Assembly (NCBI GenBank): GCA_032622095.1 | Contig: CP136062.1 | Span: 158,528,875 to 158,592,874 of the forward strand | Reading direction: 5' to 3' | DNA from: Siphonodentalium dalli | Taxonomy: Eukaryota; Mollusca; Scaphopoda; Gadilida; Siphonodentaliidae | Length of the DNA stretch: 64,000 nt | In this document: piece after piece, positions 1-11,031 of the stretch | Layout of the letters: each line of letters starts with the position of its first letter | How positions within the stretch are numbered: position 1 is the first letter of the stretch | Position numbers and translations under genes: made by a program | Notes under the pieces: model-generated | Told to the model about the DNA's origin: nothing | Seen by the model: only the letters and a program-made list of their open reading frames with translations | Database searches by the model: none

Positions 1-132
1 ATTGTACAAACCACAAGCTATACAATTATATATCAAGTGCACCCGTTTAAGCATCACCAAGTTGCTTTCCATTACAAGACAATACTATTGTTGAATTCAC
101 AGTTTAATAAGAAACAATGCATTCCATTTCAG

Positions 133-186
133 TAATTGAACCATCACCACTGCCACCCACAGTGCGACCAACAACACCAGCGCCAG
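133..186 (+). CDS. Pro/Thr-rich linker exon, copy A1
   Basis: This is a 54-nt exon between a good acceptor (CCATTTCAG, ending at 132) and a good donor (GTATGT, starting at 187). Completed by a G from the previous exon it reads VIEPSPLPPTVRPTTPAPG, with 7 Pro and 3 Thr in 18 residues. It is phase 1-1, exactly like the TSP1 exons around it, so it can be gained or lost without shifting the frame. Such Pro/Thr stretches usually act as extended, possibly O-glycosylated spacers between extracellular domains. An in-frame ATG upstream gives a longer open frame, but the splice signals and the phase match favour an internal exon. Confidence 0.72.
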
Positions 187-2012
187 GTATGTTCAATAAA
201 ATTACTGCTAAAATACGGATTGCTGACCAGTTTCTGACAAGTGAGTCTGTGCACCATTACTTAGCAACGCAGTACAATATACATCAATTGTTAACTCGGC
301 AGTTGTCAGGTCACGGTGTTTAATCGCCCCACCCAAATATTGGTCAAAATGTTCAATAGTTAGAAAAGTGCCTCACACAACATTTGGTGGAAGTTTTACA
401 CAAGATATAGGTTGAAATTGTTCTCATTGTTTGATTTTCAGTGATTTGTGGGGAATTTGTTAAATTTATACCGACAGCAGTATGTTTTCCGACTTTTGTT
501 AAAAGACTGAAATGGCCACCAGTTGGAAATTTCCAACTTTCTTTAGGGGGAATATTTACGTGGCAACCGTTGGAAATATCCAATAGTTCGAAAGTTTGAG
601 GTACCAGCTGGAAACTCCAACCAACGGGGTAGGTTGCAAGAGCAACAGTGTGAACCTAGTAGTTTGGTTTGGTCAGGATCAATGGTGCAGTATACATTCC
701 AAGGTAGACACCCCAACGTGTACTTTCTAGCCACTTCCATGGTATTGTTTTAATTCAATTAAATTAGTTAACATTCTTATCAACATATATTTGTTCGACA
801 ATATTGGAATCAGTGGCATGTAAATGCAAATATTAATTGCAGTGGCTACAGGCAAACATTTAATATGTATGTATAATATTTGCATATAGAAATGGCATAA
901 TCATATGTATATCATCATATTTATCTCATATATCGGATTATTGTATTTTTTTCCAATTTTCCAATGTTTTTTCAATAATATCTACTAGATTAGATTATGC
1001 TGTATGGAACTGGTTCAGAATGGTGACTTCATTGTGTATTGCTCATGTTAACTTACCAATGGAGCTATGGAATATGCCACTCATGTGTTCCCAAAAATAG
1101 ATTTTACAAAATGTGGTATAAAAGTCACCATGTGGTGTTCTGGTCATATTTCAACAATCAATGCGCAGAACTGTGTATCTCTTTATCTCAAAGTGGTAGC
1201 CAAACTTGCTGCCAAAATATGGAAAATGGTAAATATTGCCCCAGCAGGCCATGTATTCGATTACAATCTGTGCTCGATGAATAAAAATGGTTATTCTGTC
1301 TTATTGACATTGAATACCAACATTTCTGATACACTTTGGTTAACTGTTCCTATTGTAGCCATTGATATTGCCAGAATTATTGGAATTTTCTCTCACAATC
1401 TTGCTATAAAAATAGGCAAAAAATCACTTTTAAGGTTTCGACCATTTATTCAAGTAAACTTAAACTGTCTTTGGTATCAAATGTGTTTATTGTTTTGACA
1501 AGACTTGAATGCATTACACTGAGGTGTTTTCAGACCAAATAATCAAGATGGCTTGAAAAATAGCAACCACATTTGGTAAAAACATTTGATTATTGCACAT
1601 ATATCTCAAAATGGTAGCAAATTGTGACTCACTTAGTTATTAAATATTTTAATTAATCAACTGACAACTGTATTCTATTCTGGTTGTCCCAGTGTCTTAT
1701 GGGCCGTGACAAACTGAATTTAAAGGATTCAGTATGTAACTTTGCCGAAAACATCTTTTGGGATGCTGGCCATTTTTTAACAGAAATGGACAGAACAATG
1801 AAATTGATCTGAAAGGGGCCATATTGTAAGGCTACTCTGCCCCAATAACATAAAAACTCTGGACCATTGGCAACCAAATTGATTGACTAATGTCAGGAAA
1901 ACAGTTTCATCCGTTTCGCATATAGCATGCCAGCAAGATGTAGAACTCTCTGACAGTACCTCTCCGTCAATTAACATATCCTTGAGTTATTGTGGAGAGC
2001 GAAAGCCACCCA

Positions 2013-2650
2013 GTGGTACACATGTACAATCCACATAGGGCCATAGTGTTACTCTATATATATACATACATAACACATAAATGACCATGTAACCACTCGC
2101 TTTATATACATACACCTCACCCATGACCATACACCCACACTTGGGTATACTCGTACACCTCACAATTGACAATACAGCCACGAGTTACCATGCATGTACA
2201 CCATGTATACTCCTACTCTTCACTCATGCCACATATAGTCACCACATGTATATATATTCACCACATTCGTGATCATAGTGTCACCTCTTGTATAATATTC
2301 GCCTCAACATTGGCCATACAATCTCTCCATCTATATCAATTTGCCACACCATGGCGATATAGCCACTCAAGATATACATATACACTACAACCATAGCAGT
2401 AGCATCACTTATACACATCACCAAATGTAAAACATCCCTTCCATATCTACAAATACCCACAAACATGGCCATGCATACACTTCAGACTTGCATATACACC
2501 TAACTCGTGACAATTCAGCCACTCTATATATACCAAATTCGTGGTCATACAGCTACTCTTTGTTCAACTATCGACATTAGCCACTTAATATATACATGCA
2601 CTGTGTGTAATGATGTACACCTCGCCCATCCCATATAATCACCACAGGTA
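2013..2650. repeat. Degenerate 35-40-bp minisatellite-like tract, A1
   Basis: The tract repeats loosely around the theme TATACACCTCA...TGACCATACAGCCACTC. Examples are the ACACCTCACCCATGACCATA, ACACCTCACAATTGACAATA and CACCTAACTCGTGACAATTC stretches. The period drifts, so this looks like an old decayed array. Open frames here on both strands are low-complexity and not credible genes. Confidence 0.6.
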
Positions 2651-2988
2651 CAAACCGACACCTCGCGATTGGTCCCATGGCTTTGGTCGATCCATTAATT
2701 TTAGTTTTTCCAAGGTAACCCTGTACGTCGTTGCCACCGATGTTGCCCGAAATATCGCCCAAGGTCATTTTCGGGTACTCGTGTTAAGGTCATGTTGGGT
2801 GGACAAAATAACCCAACATATTTCCCGTCCCGAGTTGACCATACATAACAAATTTCCCATCGATGTCACCGCTGACTACCGAGATATCGCCCAATGTCAT
2901 ATGTGGGTATCCGTTTCAAGGTCAAGGTCACCTCGGGCGGACAAACTGACCCGACGAAAATCTCCCGCGTCCCTTGGAAAGTACGAAA

Positions 2989-3490
2989 TTTCGTCTCGAT
3001 ATCCCCAGTTTTGACCTGCCGTATATTTTCACTAAAGTAGATAAAAGCTCTTTAATAGCGACGCCTCATATACAAACGCTCATTAATTATCATGCGATTA
3101 ACCCATCAATCCACATTACGGTGGCAGTTGAAGGGTGAAGGAGTGGTCGCACGGGCTCGCAAATGGTCCGAGTGCATTGCCTGTTGTTTTTGCCCTTACA
3201 CAGCTAGTTTGGGTTCAATCGGCCCAGCCGTTTTCGTCTCGATATCCCCAGTTTCCGAGACGGTCAAATGCCGTATATTTTCACTAAAGTAAATAAACGC
3301 CCTTTAATAGCCACGCGTCATATACAAACGCTCATTAATTATCACGCGATTAACCCATCAATCCCCATGGCGGTGGTAGTTGAAGGGTGAATGTGTGGTC
3401 GCACGGGCTCGCGAATGGTCCGTTGACACTTTCCGTGACTTTTTACCCTTAGATAGGAAATTTGGGATCAATCGGTCGAGCCGTTTTCGA
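2989..3490. repeat. 252-bp tandem pair (dispersed element), A1
   Basis: GTATATTTTCACTAAAGTA recurs at 3021 and 3273, followed in both monomers by matching blocks (AACGCTCATTAATTATCA, GATTAACCCATCAATCC, GTTGAAGGGTGAA, GTCGCACGGGCTCGC, CAATCGG...GCCGTTTTCG). A third, partial end (TTTCGTCTCGATATCCCCAG) precedes the first monomer. The pair lies directly upstream of the half TSP1 exon and probably belongs to the insertion that separated it from its 5' half. Confidence 0.75.
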
Positions 3491-3586
3491 GTCTATAAAG
3501 GACACAAATATATACGGAAGTCTCAAACAATATAGTAGATTTATTATTCACGAGCAGTCAGCGTTCAGTGATTGTGACAAATAACG

Positions 3587-3725
3587 TGTACAAAGAAATG
3601 TGGTGATGGACTAGAATACTATAAGGGAACTTGTACTAATCCTGCCCCGACAAATGGTGGTAAACAATATCATGGTATCAGCATGAAGAGTGCAACGTGT
3701 AATACACAATCTTGTATTGTTCCAG
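3587..3725 (+). pseudogene. 5'-truncated TSP1 pseudoexon, copy A1
   Basis: The frame starting TGT ACA AAG AAA TGT GGT reads as the second half of a TSP1 domain: C-T-K-K-C-G-D-G, then a Y-Y-K-G-T-C strand, N-P-A-P-T-N-G-G and C-N-T-Q-S-C. It has four lesions. The Trp-containing first half is missing. An in-frame TGA lies 12 nt before the first Cys. The fourth Cys is Tyr (G-G-K-Q-Y). The expected donor after CCAG is TTGTGT rather than GT. The upstream sequence is repeat-derived. It is best read as an exon broken by a repeat insertion before the A units were amplified, since all six copies share the lesions. Confidence 0.7.
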
Positions 3726-4155
3726 TTGTGTACAAAATGTAACAGCACCACACATGCATCACCATTTGGAAGTATAAGAAAGCCATCATTTTCATTAACT
3801 ATCAACCAGCATGTTGTTACGAAGTTAAAGTCTGAGACTGAATCATTGTTTATAATGCACTTCAACTCGGGTTATTTACAAATATAGCCCATAGCATATA
3901 TAACATTCATATTATGCATGTCACACTTGGATTAGTAAGTGGAGGTTATAAGTTTAAAGGTGGTACCATGTTTGGAATATGTAGCACTTTATCATAAAGC
4001 AACTTAACTGGCAACTGAGTTGAGACAGTGATGAAACTTTGTTATTAGGTCTGAATTACAAGTGTAGATTATATAGTTATATGCAGAAACCCTATAACAA
4101 TACTGAAAGACTGTTCTTCCCTTATAAATATTTGAATGTGTTTTCTCTCGTGCAG

Positions 4156-4371
4156 TTAAAGGAAATTGGGGTGCGTGGTCACCAGTCGAGCCAGAAGGAC
4201 CAGGTTACCCTACAGACGGTAATAACGATGGACCTAAATGTAGTGCTAAATGTGGAGGTGGAGTGCAGAAATGGACCCGATCTTGTAACAAGCCAGCACC
4301 ATTGAATGGCGGTGCAAATTGTGTAGGAAATACAATGAAATCGAAATCATGCAACACTAAGCTATGTCCAG
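4156..4371 (+). CDS. TSP1 domain exon, type A, copy A1
   Basis: This is a 216-nt exon after a strong polypyrimidine acceptor (TTTTCTCTCGTGCAG) and before donor GTTAGT; phase 1-1. It encodes one TSP1 domain of 72 residues: W5 and W8 form WxxW (a C-mannosylation motif); Cys at 29, 33, 44, 56, 66 and 71; CGGG at 33-36; a Lys-Trp-Thr-Arg strand at 39-42; N-K-P-A-P-L-N-G-G at 45-53; C-N-T-K-L-C at the end. The six cysteines fit the usual three disulfides. Twenty residues separate W8 from C29, against about three in a canonical TSP1 domain, so there is an extra loop rich in Pro, Gly and Asp. The O-fucose site CxxS/TC is absent (C-S-A-K-C). Longer open frames overlapping it in other phases are shadows. 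Confidence 0.93.
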
Positions 4372-5628
4372 GTTAGTTCACCCAGTTACCACATATTAAA
4401 CTTTTATGTTTTACTAACAACGATATTGTTCTGTACATTAGTTTTTCCCAGATAAGATTAAGAGAAGTTTTTAAAAGGGTGAATGGATATTTGGAGTGGT
4501 TGTATTAAAACACTGACATATAACTCACCTTATATACACAGGTACTTCAATTATTTTAATCTCCATATATTTCTAAGAACAATTTCGATGATGTAATCTT
4601 TCTCCAATGTTTACCTGTTTTACTGGACTTTGATTGATAATGTAACAGAACTGTCCCAATGTTGACATAACTCTCGTTTTGACACACGGAATCTGGTCGT
4701 TGGAGTGTTATTTTTAATAGAAATAATAACATTTCTGATCTATGTGTGGCATAATGAGCAGTTCTGTGAAGACACGAGTACCTTAAATTGTTCATGTTAA
4801 TTATATCAAAGCAAAATATTCATTGTTTGTTATTTTTTAATGATAATTTGTGATGTTAATAGTTAACAAAATCAAATGACCTCACCCTGCTCTTTCATAT
4901 TATGTTTACTTATGGTCATATTAAGGGATATGTTTTCTTAACATTACAGTATCCCACACACATTTCATAGATGTTTGAAAAGGGGGGATATTTGAAGTGG
5001 CTGTATTAAAACTCATAGTAACACAGGAGAGACTATTTTGTGAATAAGGTTATTAATACTGTGTGGGGATCAATAACAAAGGGGTGTGTAGCCTATATTT
5101 GTAGGCTGATGAACTGATAGATATCAACGTAGTAGAACAAGATAGTTTATGTTGTTTGAGGCTCAATAACCAGTGAGTGGTGGTATATGTGGTTGTTGCT
5201 CAGCTCACGAGATTCGCAATTCAAGCATTCAAAATATAGTAATAATTTTATTGAAATGTCTCGTCTCATAAATTTTTAGACAAATTAATCTCTGCTTGGC
5301 CAATTGCTGAATTTGGTCGTCGAATAAGTGTGTTCATATGCCATGTCCTCAATGATGATACCTTCTTTACAGACGTTCATGCGCATTACTATTCGTGTTA
5401 TATCAATGTTGCCAACACATGCGTCCCTTAAATATTTCATGTTAATAGATTATTGCACAATATTCATATATATCTTTATTTCCTCCATCTAGGAGAGTAT
5501 GATTTACAAAATTATAACATAGTAATATAGAAAGGAAAATAGATAATTATTCCCGCCACTATGAGGCACAAGCACTCATCCAATCAACCTAGCACGGGCA
5601 CACAATCTCATCAGCATGCATCCTAATC

Positions 5629-5745
5629 CATGTATACACATATACATACAAAAGTATATACATACATACACACGCACACCCTCCCTCACACATAAACACC
5701 CTTACATACACACATGTATACATACGTCCATACAACACAAATATA
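5629..5745. repeat. CA/TA-rich simple tract, in all A and B units
   Basis: This is an alternating TACATACA/CACACA low-complexity stretch. The same tract recurs at about 13074, 20519, 27966, 35439, 42890, 46854 and 50819. It and the following His/Thr-coding-looking sequence produce open frames of 64-128 codons rich in His and Thr, which are compositional artefacts. Directly downstream (5774-5824) is a short tRNA-like stretch, described under findings. Confidence 0.7.
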
Positions 5746-6603
5746 AACCTTATTTACACTGGTGCACAATCATGTTGTGGGGTTAAGGAGACGATCACTC
5801 GATCTTTTCGACAATCCCGGGCGCTTTGCGCCCACCCACTCTCTCATGCACAATCATACTTATGCACACACAGGCGCGCACACAAGCGTCCACTTACACG
5901 CGCACACATATATATACTCAACTACAAAAACAACGAACAAAATATACCTGGATTGATGCCCAGTATTTTTGTATAAGAAAATGCCTATAAGGTACCGTCC
6001 CTTAGTTGATTACTACCACACATGCAGGCAAACATTCACAAGAGATATGCAGGACATGCCGAAACACGGAATTCACGGGGAACTGAATGAAAGATAATCG
6101 ACTTGAGTTAGTCAGTTTATAGTAAACGTGGTCAAATGTTCACCAGTAATTTAAGTAAACTCACACTTTTCTCAATATAACTCATAACAATTTAGACACG
6201 GAATGGGCAGGAGCCGGGACCAAAGAATCATTTTGCACCAATACCACTTAATCAACTCGAACGGCGGCGGTGGATATTCTAGTTAAGAACATGCGTGTAT
6301 CAGTATCTACAGATCTACTGTGTGTGACCCACATTATGTGAGTAGAGGAGGGATGCCCTATAGCAGAAGAGTCCACAATTAGAGGTACCATGTCTTACCT
6401 ACCGGAAGCTGACATAAGCTAATGATAGGTAGAGCACTCTGCTGTATAGGCAGTTTCTGATATAGTCATAAAGAGTAGGAAAATAAAAGATAGCAGAAAC
6501 CCAGAGAACACATAAAAATTTCGTGTTATGATTTATATTTCATAATAATATTTAATTTAATCATTGTATGATAACGTTATGTGAAAAAGAAATAATCAAA
6601 AAA

Positions 6604-6851
6604 GCGAGGCCATATGTCGCCTCGCATATATAAGAGAATGCATTGGCCTAAAAAAATCATTTTTTACACTTTTTACCATTTTTTCTTACATTCTTTAACA
6701 ATTTTATAATTTTTTCTCACATTTTTTAACAATTTTTATAATATATTTCTACATTCTTTGACATATTTTTAATATGTGTTAAGCCAATGCATTCTCTTAT
6801 ATATGCGAGGCGACCTATGGTCGACTCGCATATATACGAGAATGCATTGGC
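6604..6851. mobile_element. Foldback/MITE-like element, A1
   Basis: A 31-bp arm at 6617-6647 (TCGCCTCGCATATATAAGAG...) is perfectly inverted at 6783-6813, around an A/T-rich centre of T-runs and ACATTTT motifs. A third arm in direct orientation with two mismatches ends at 6851. Outer mini-hairpins (GCGAGGC...GCCTCGC) flank the arms. No coding capacity. This fits a non-autonomous inverted-repeat transposon with a nested or duplicated end. No clear target-site duplication was found. Confidence 0.65.
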
Positions 6852-7577
6852 ACAGGGCCGTTATGTTGGGTAAAGGGTTAAACCCTTCTACTCGTTGAAC
6901 TCCTGTATAGGTATCTAGTGCAAAAGGCAACAAAGGCAAAGTATTATATTAGATTCTCCTAATTATGCAATTATAGATATATGACATGTATCTCAAGTTT
7001 CGAAACTAAACACTATGCTATTATTTTATTTGAACTTGAAGTTGAATTTGAGCAATGTATTATATATTTTCATTGTATACCTGTCCACAGCACCGCTTGC
7101 GCAATGTCAGTAATTGCGGTGTCCCTGTTTTTATGACGGTGTGACAGAGGCAGACACATTACATAAGCATTCCTTTTCCTGTCACAACTCAATCAATACT
7201 CCCTCCTTTGAATAAGTCCAATGAGCAGTTGTTGGCTCATTTTGCCAAGGACACGACACAACTTTGCTGTTAAAAATTAAACATTGCTTGATCGCTACAA
7301 AATATGGCTGCAGGGTTGTCTTCAGCATGAGCAGTGGGTCATTCACCTGTGATTTTCCCTCAACTTTGATCAAAATCGAAGCGTCTGCGGTCGCACTTAA
7401 TGTGACTATATAGTTTTTGAGTCTCGTCGGCAACACCTCTTGACCATTGTACAAACCACAAGCTATACAATTATATATCAAGTGCACCCGTTTAAGCATC
7501 ACCAAGTTGCTTTCCATTACAAGACAATACTATTGTTGAATTCACAGTTTAATAAGAAACAATGCATTCCATTTCAG

Positions 7578-7631
7578 TAATTGAACCATCACCACTGCCA
7601 CCCACAGTGCGACCAACAACACCAGCGCCAG
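7578..7631 (+). CDS. Pro/Thr-rich linker exon, copy A2
   Basis: Identical to the A1 linker exon, with the same acceptor and GTATGT donor, phase 1-1, 18 codons. It would follow the A1 TSP1 exon in the spliced transcript. Confidence 0.7.
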
Positions 7632-9457
7632 GTATGTTCAATAAAATTACTGCTAAAATACGGATTGCTGACCAGTTTCTGACAAGTGAGTCTGTGCACC
7701 ATTACTTAGCAACGCAGTACAATATACATCAATTGTTAACTCGGCAGTTGTCAGGTCACGGTGTTTAATCGCCCCACCCAAATATTGGTCAAAATGTTCA
7801 ATAGTTAGAAAAGTGCCTCACACAACATTTGGTGGAAGTTTTACACAAGATATAGGTTGAAATTGTTCTCATTGTTTGATTTTCAGTGATTTGTGGGGAA
7901 TTTGTTAAATTTATACCGACAGCAGTATGTTTTCCGACTTTTGTTAAAAGACTGAAATGGCCACCAGTTGGAAATTTCCAACTTTCTTTAGGGGGAATAT
8001 TTACGTGGCAACCGTTGGAAATATCCAATAGTTCGAAAGTTTGAGGTACCAGCTGGAAACTCCAACCAACGGGGTAGGTTGCAAGAGCAACAGTGTGAAC
8101 CTAGTAGTTTGGTTTGGTCAGGATCAATGGTGCAGTATACATTCCAAGGTAGACACCCCAACGTGTACTTTCTAGCCACTTCCATGGTATTGTTTTAATT
8201 CAATTAAATTAGTTAACATTCTTATCAACATATATTTGTTCGACAATATTGGAATCAGTGGCATGTAAATGCAAATATTAATTGCAGTGGCTACAGGCAA
8301 ACATTTAATATGTATGTATAATATTTGCATATAGAAATGGCATAATCATATGTATATCATCATATTTATCTCATATATCGGATTATTGTATTTTTTTCCA
8401 ATTTTCCAATGTTTTTTCAATAATATCTACTAGATTAGATTATGCTGTATGGAACTGGTTCAGAATGGTGACTTCATTGTGTATTGCTCATGTTAACTTA
8501 CCAATGGAGCTATGGAATATGCCACTCATGTGTTCCCAAAAATAGATTTTACAAAATGTGGTATAAAAGTCACCATGTGGTGTTCTGGTCATATTTCAAC
8601 AATCAATGCGCAGAACTGTGTATCTCTTTATCTCAAAGTGGTAGCCAAACTTGCTGCCAAAATATGGAAAATGGTAAATATTGCCCCAGCAGGCCATGTA
8701 TTCGATTACAATCTGTGCTCGATGAATAAAAATGGTTATTCTGTCTTATTGACATTGAATACCAACATTTCTGATACACTTTGGTTAACTGTTCCTATTG
8801 TAGCCATTGATATTGCCAGAATTATTGGAATTTTCTCTCACAATCTTGCTATAAAAATAGGCAAAAAATCACTTTTAAGGTTTCGACCATTTATTCAAGT
8901 AAACTTAAACTGTCTTTGGTATCAAATGTGTTTATTGTTTTGACAAGACTTGAATGCATTACACTGAGGTGTTTTCAGACCAAATAATCAAGATGGCTTG
9001 AAAAATAGCAACCACATTTGGTAAAAACATTTGATTATTGCACATATATCTCAAAATGGTAGCAAATTGTGACTCACTTAGTTATTAAATATTTTAATTA
9101 ATCAACTGACAACTGTATTCTATTCTGGTTGTCCCAGTGTCTTATGGGCCGTGACAAACTGAATTTAAAGGATTCAGTATGTAACTTTGCCGAAAACATC
9201 TTTTGGGATGCTGGCCATTTTTTAACAGAAATGGACAGAACAATGAAATTGATCTGAAAGGGGCCATATTGTAAGGCTACTCTGCCCCAATAACATAAAA
9301 ACTCTGGACCATTGGCAACCAAATTGATTGACTAATGTCAGGAAAACAGTTTCATCCGTTTCGCATATAGCATGCCAGCAAGATGTAGAACTCTCTGACA
9401 GTACCTCTCCGTCAATTAACATATCCTTGAGTTATTGTGGAGAGCGAAAGCCACCCA

Positions 9458-10095
9458 GTGGTACACATGTACAATCCACATAGGGCCATAGTGTTACTCT
9501 ATATATATACATACATAACACATAAATGACCATGTAACCACTCGCTTTATATACATACACCTCACCCATGACCATACACCCACACTTGGGTATACTCGTA
9601 CACCTCACAATTGACAATACAGCCACGAGTTACCATGCATGTACACCATGTATACTCCTACTCTTCACTCATGCCACATATAGTCACCACATGTATATAT
9701 ATTCACCACATTCGTGATCATAGTGTCACCTCTTGTATAATATTCGCCTCAACATTGGCCATACAATCTCTCCATCTATATCAATTTGCCACACCATGGC
9801 GATATAGCCACTCAAGATATACATATACACTACAACCATAGCAGTAGCATCACTTATACACATCACCAAATGTAAAACATCCCTTCCATATCTACAAATA
9901 CCCACAAACATGGCCATGCATACACTTCAGACTTGCATATACACCTAACTCGTGACAATTCAGCCACTCTATATATACCAAATTCGTGGTCATACAGCTA
10001 CTCTTTGTTCAACTATCGACATTAGCCACTTAATATATACATGCACTGTGTGTAATGATGTACACCTCGCCCATCCCATATAATCACCACAGGTA
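9458..10095. repeat. Degenerate minisatellite-like tract, A2
   Basis: Copy of the decayed 35-40-bp array at 2013-2650, with no difference noticed. Confidence 0.6.
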
Positions 10096-10433
10096 CAAAC
10101 CGACACCTCGCGATTGGTCCCATGGCTTTGGTCGATCCATTAATTTTAGTTTTTCCAAGGTAACCCTGTACGTCGTTGCCACCGATGTTGCCCGAAATAT
10201 CGCCCAAGGTCATTTTCGGGTACTCGTGTTAAGGTCATGTTGGGTGGACAAAATAACCCAACATATTTCCCGTCCCGAGTTGACCATACATAACAAATTT
10301 CCCATCGATGTCACCGCTGACTACCGAGATATCGCCCAATGTCATATGTGGGTATCCGTTTCAAGGTCAAGGTCACCTCGGGCGGACAAACTGACCCGAC
10401 GAAAATCTCCCGCGTCCCTTGGAAAGTACGAAA

Positions 10434-10935
10434 TTTCGTCTCGATATCCCCAGTTTTGACCTGCCGTATATTTTCACTAAAGTAGATAAAAGCTCTTTAA
10501 TAGCGACGCCTCATATACAAACGCTCATTAATTATCATGCGATTAACCCATCAATCCACATTACGGTGGCAGTTGAAGGGTGAAGGAGTGGTCGCACGGG
10601 CTCGCAAATGGTCCGAGTGCATTGCCTGTTGTTTTTGCCCTTACACAGCTAGTTTGGGTTCAATCGGCCCAGCCGTTTTCGTCTCGATATCCCCAGTTTC
10701 CGAGACGGTCAAATGCCGTATATTTTCACTAAAGTAAATAAACGCCCTTTAATAGCCACGCGTCATATACAAACGCTCATTAATTATCACGCGATTAACC
10801 CATCAATCCCCATGGCGGTGGTAGTTGAAGGGTGAATGTGTGGTCGCACGGGCTCGCGAATGGTCCGTTGACACTTTCCGTGACTTTTTACCCTTAGATA
10901 GGAAATTTGGGATCAATCGGTCGAGCCGTTTTCGA
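10434..10935. repeat. 252-bp tandem pair, A2
   Basis: Same two-monomer structure as in A1, directly upstream of the half TSP1 exon. Confidence 0.75.
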
Positions 10936-11031
10936 GTCTATAAAGGACACAAATATATACGGAAGTCTCAAACAATATAGTAGATTTATTATTCACGAGC
11001 AGTCAGCGTTCAGTGATTGTGACAAATAACG

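Larger units (their letters stand above)
1..7445 (+). repeat. A-unit tandem segmental duplication, copy A1
   Basis: The window begins inside this 7445-bp unit; its first bases recur at 7446, 14891, 22336, 29784 and 37256, so the phase of the unit boundary is arbitrary. Contents in order are: linker exon (133-186); intron with three GGAAATTTCC-like quasi-palindromes (521-620); uncharacterised AT-rich intron (about 620-2012) with no supported exon; degenerate minisatellite (2013-2650); AAGGTCA-rich dispersed repeat (2690-2988); 252-bp tandem pair (2989-3490); half TSP1 pseudoexon (3587-3725); intact TSP1 exon (4156-4371); AT-rich intron shared with the B units (4593-6318); CA/TA tract (5629-5745); A-specific tail with a foldback element (6604-6851). 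Nothing further recognisable is seen in 6852-7445. Confidence 0.95.

Noticed and set aside
442-479. Possible exon between TTTTCAG and GTATGT after the linker exon
   Set aside because: The 38-nt length gives phase 1-0, unlike every other exon, and the encoded peptide has no domain character. Likely a chance pair of splice-like sites.
1067-1498. 143-codon open frame repeated in all six A units
   Set aside because: No domain, no credible splice context. In the diverged copy A5 most changes in it are amino-acid changing (for example Thr to Ile, Val to Met, Leu to Phe, Ile to Thr), as expected of non-coding DNA. Its presence in all copies only reflects recent duplication.
2166-2396. Open frames in the TATACACC-rich tract
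   Set aside because: Low-complexity, present on both strands at once, in a decayed minisatellite.
4039-4305. 88-codon frame overlapping the TSP1-A exon
   Set aside because: Shadow in a different phase. The TSP1 frame with splice sites and six cysteines is the supported one.
7182-7517. 111-codon minus-strand open frame, identical in five copies
   Set aside because: No recognisable domain, overlaps the + strand gene region, and identity between copies is no greater than in surrounding intron.
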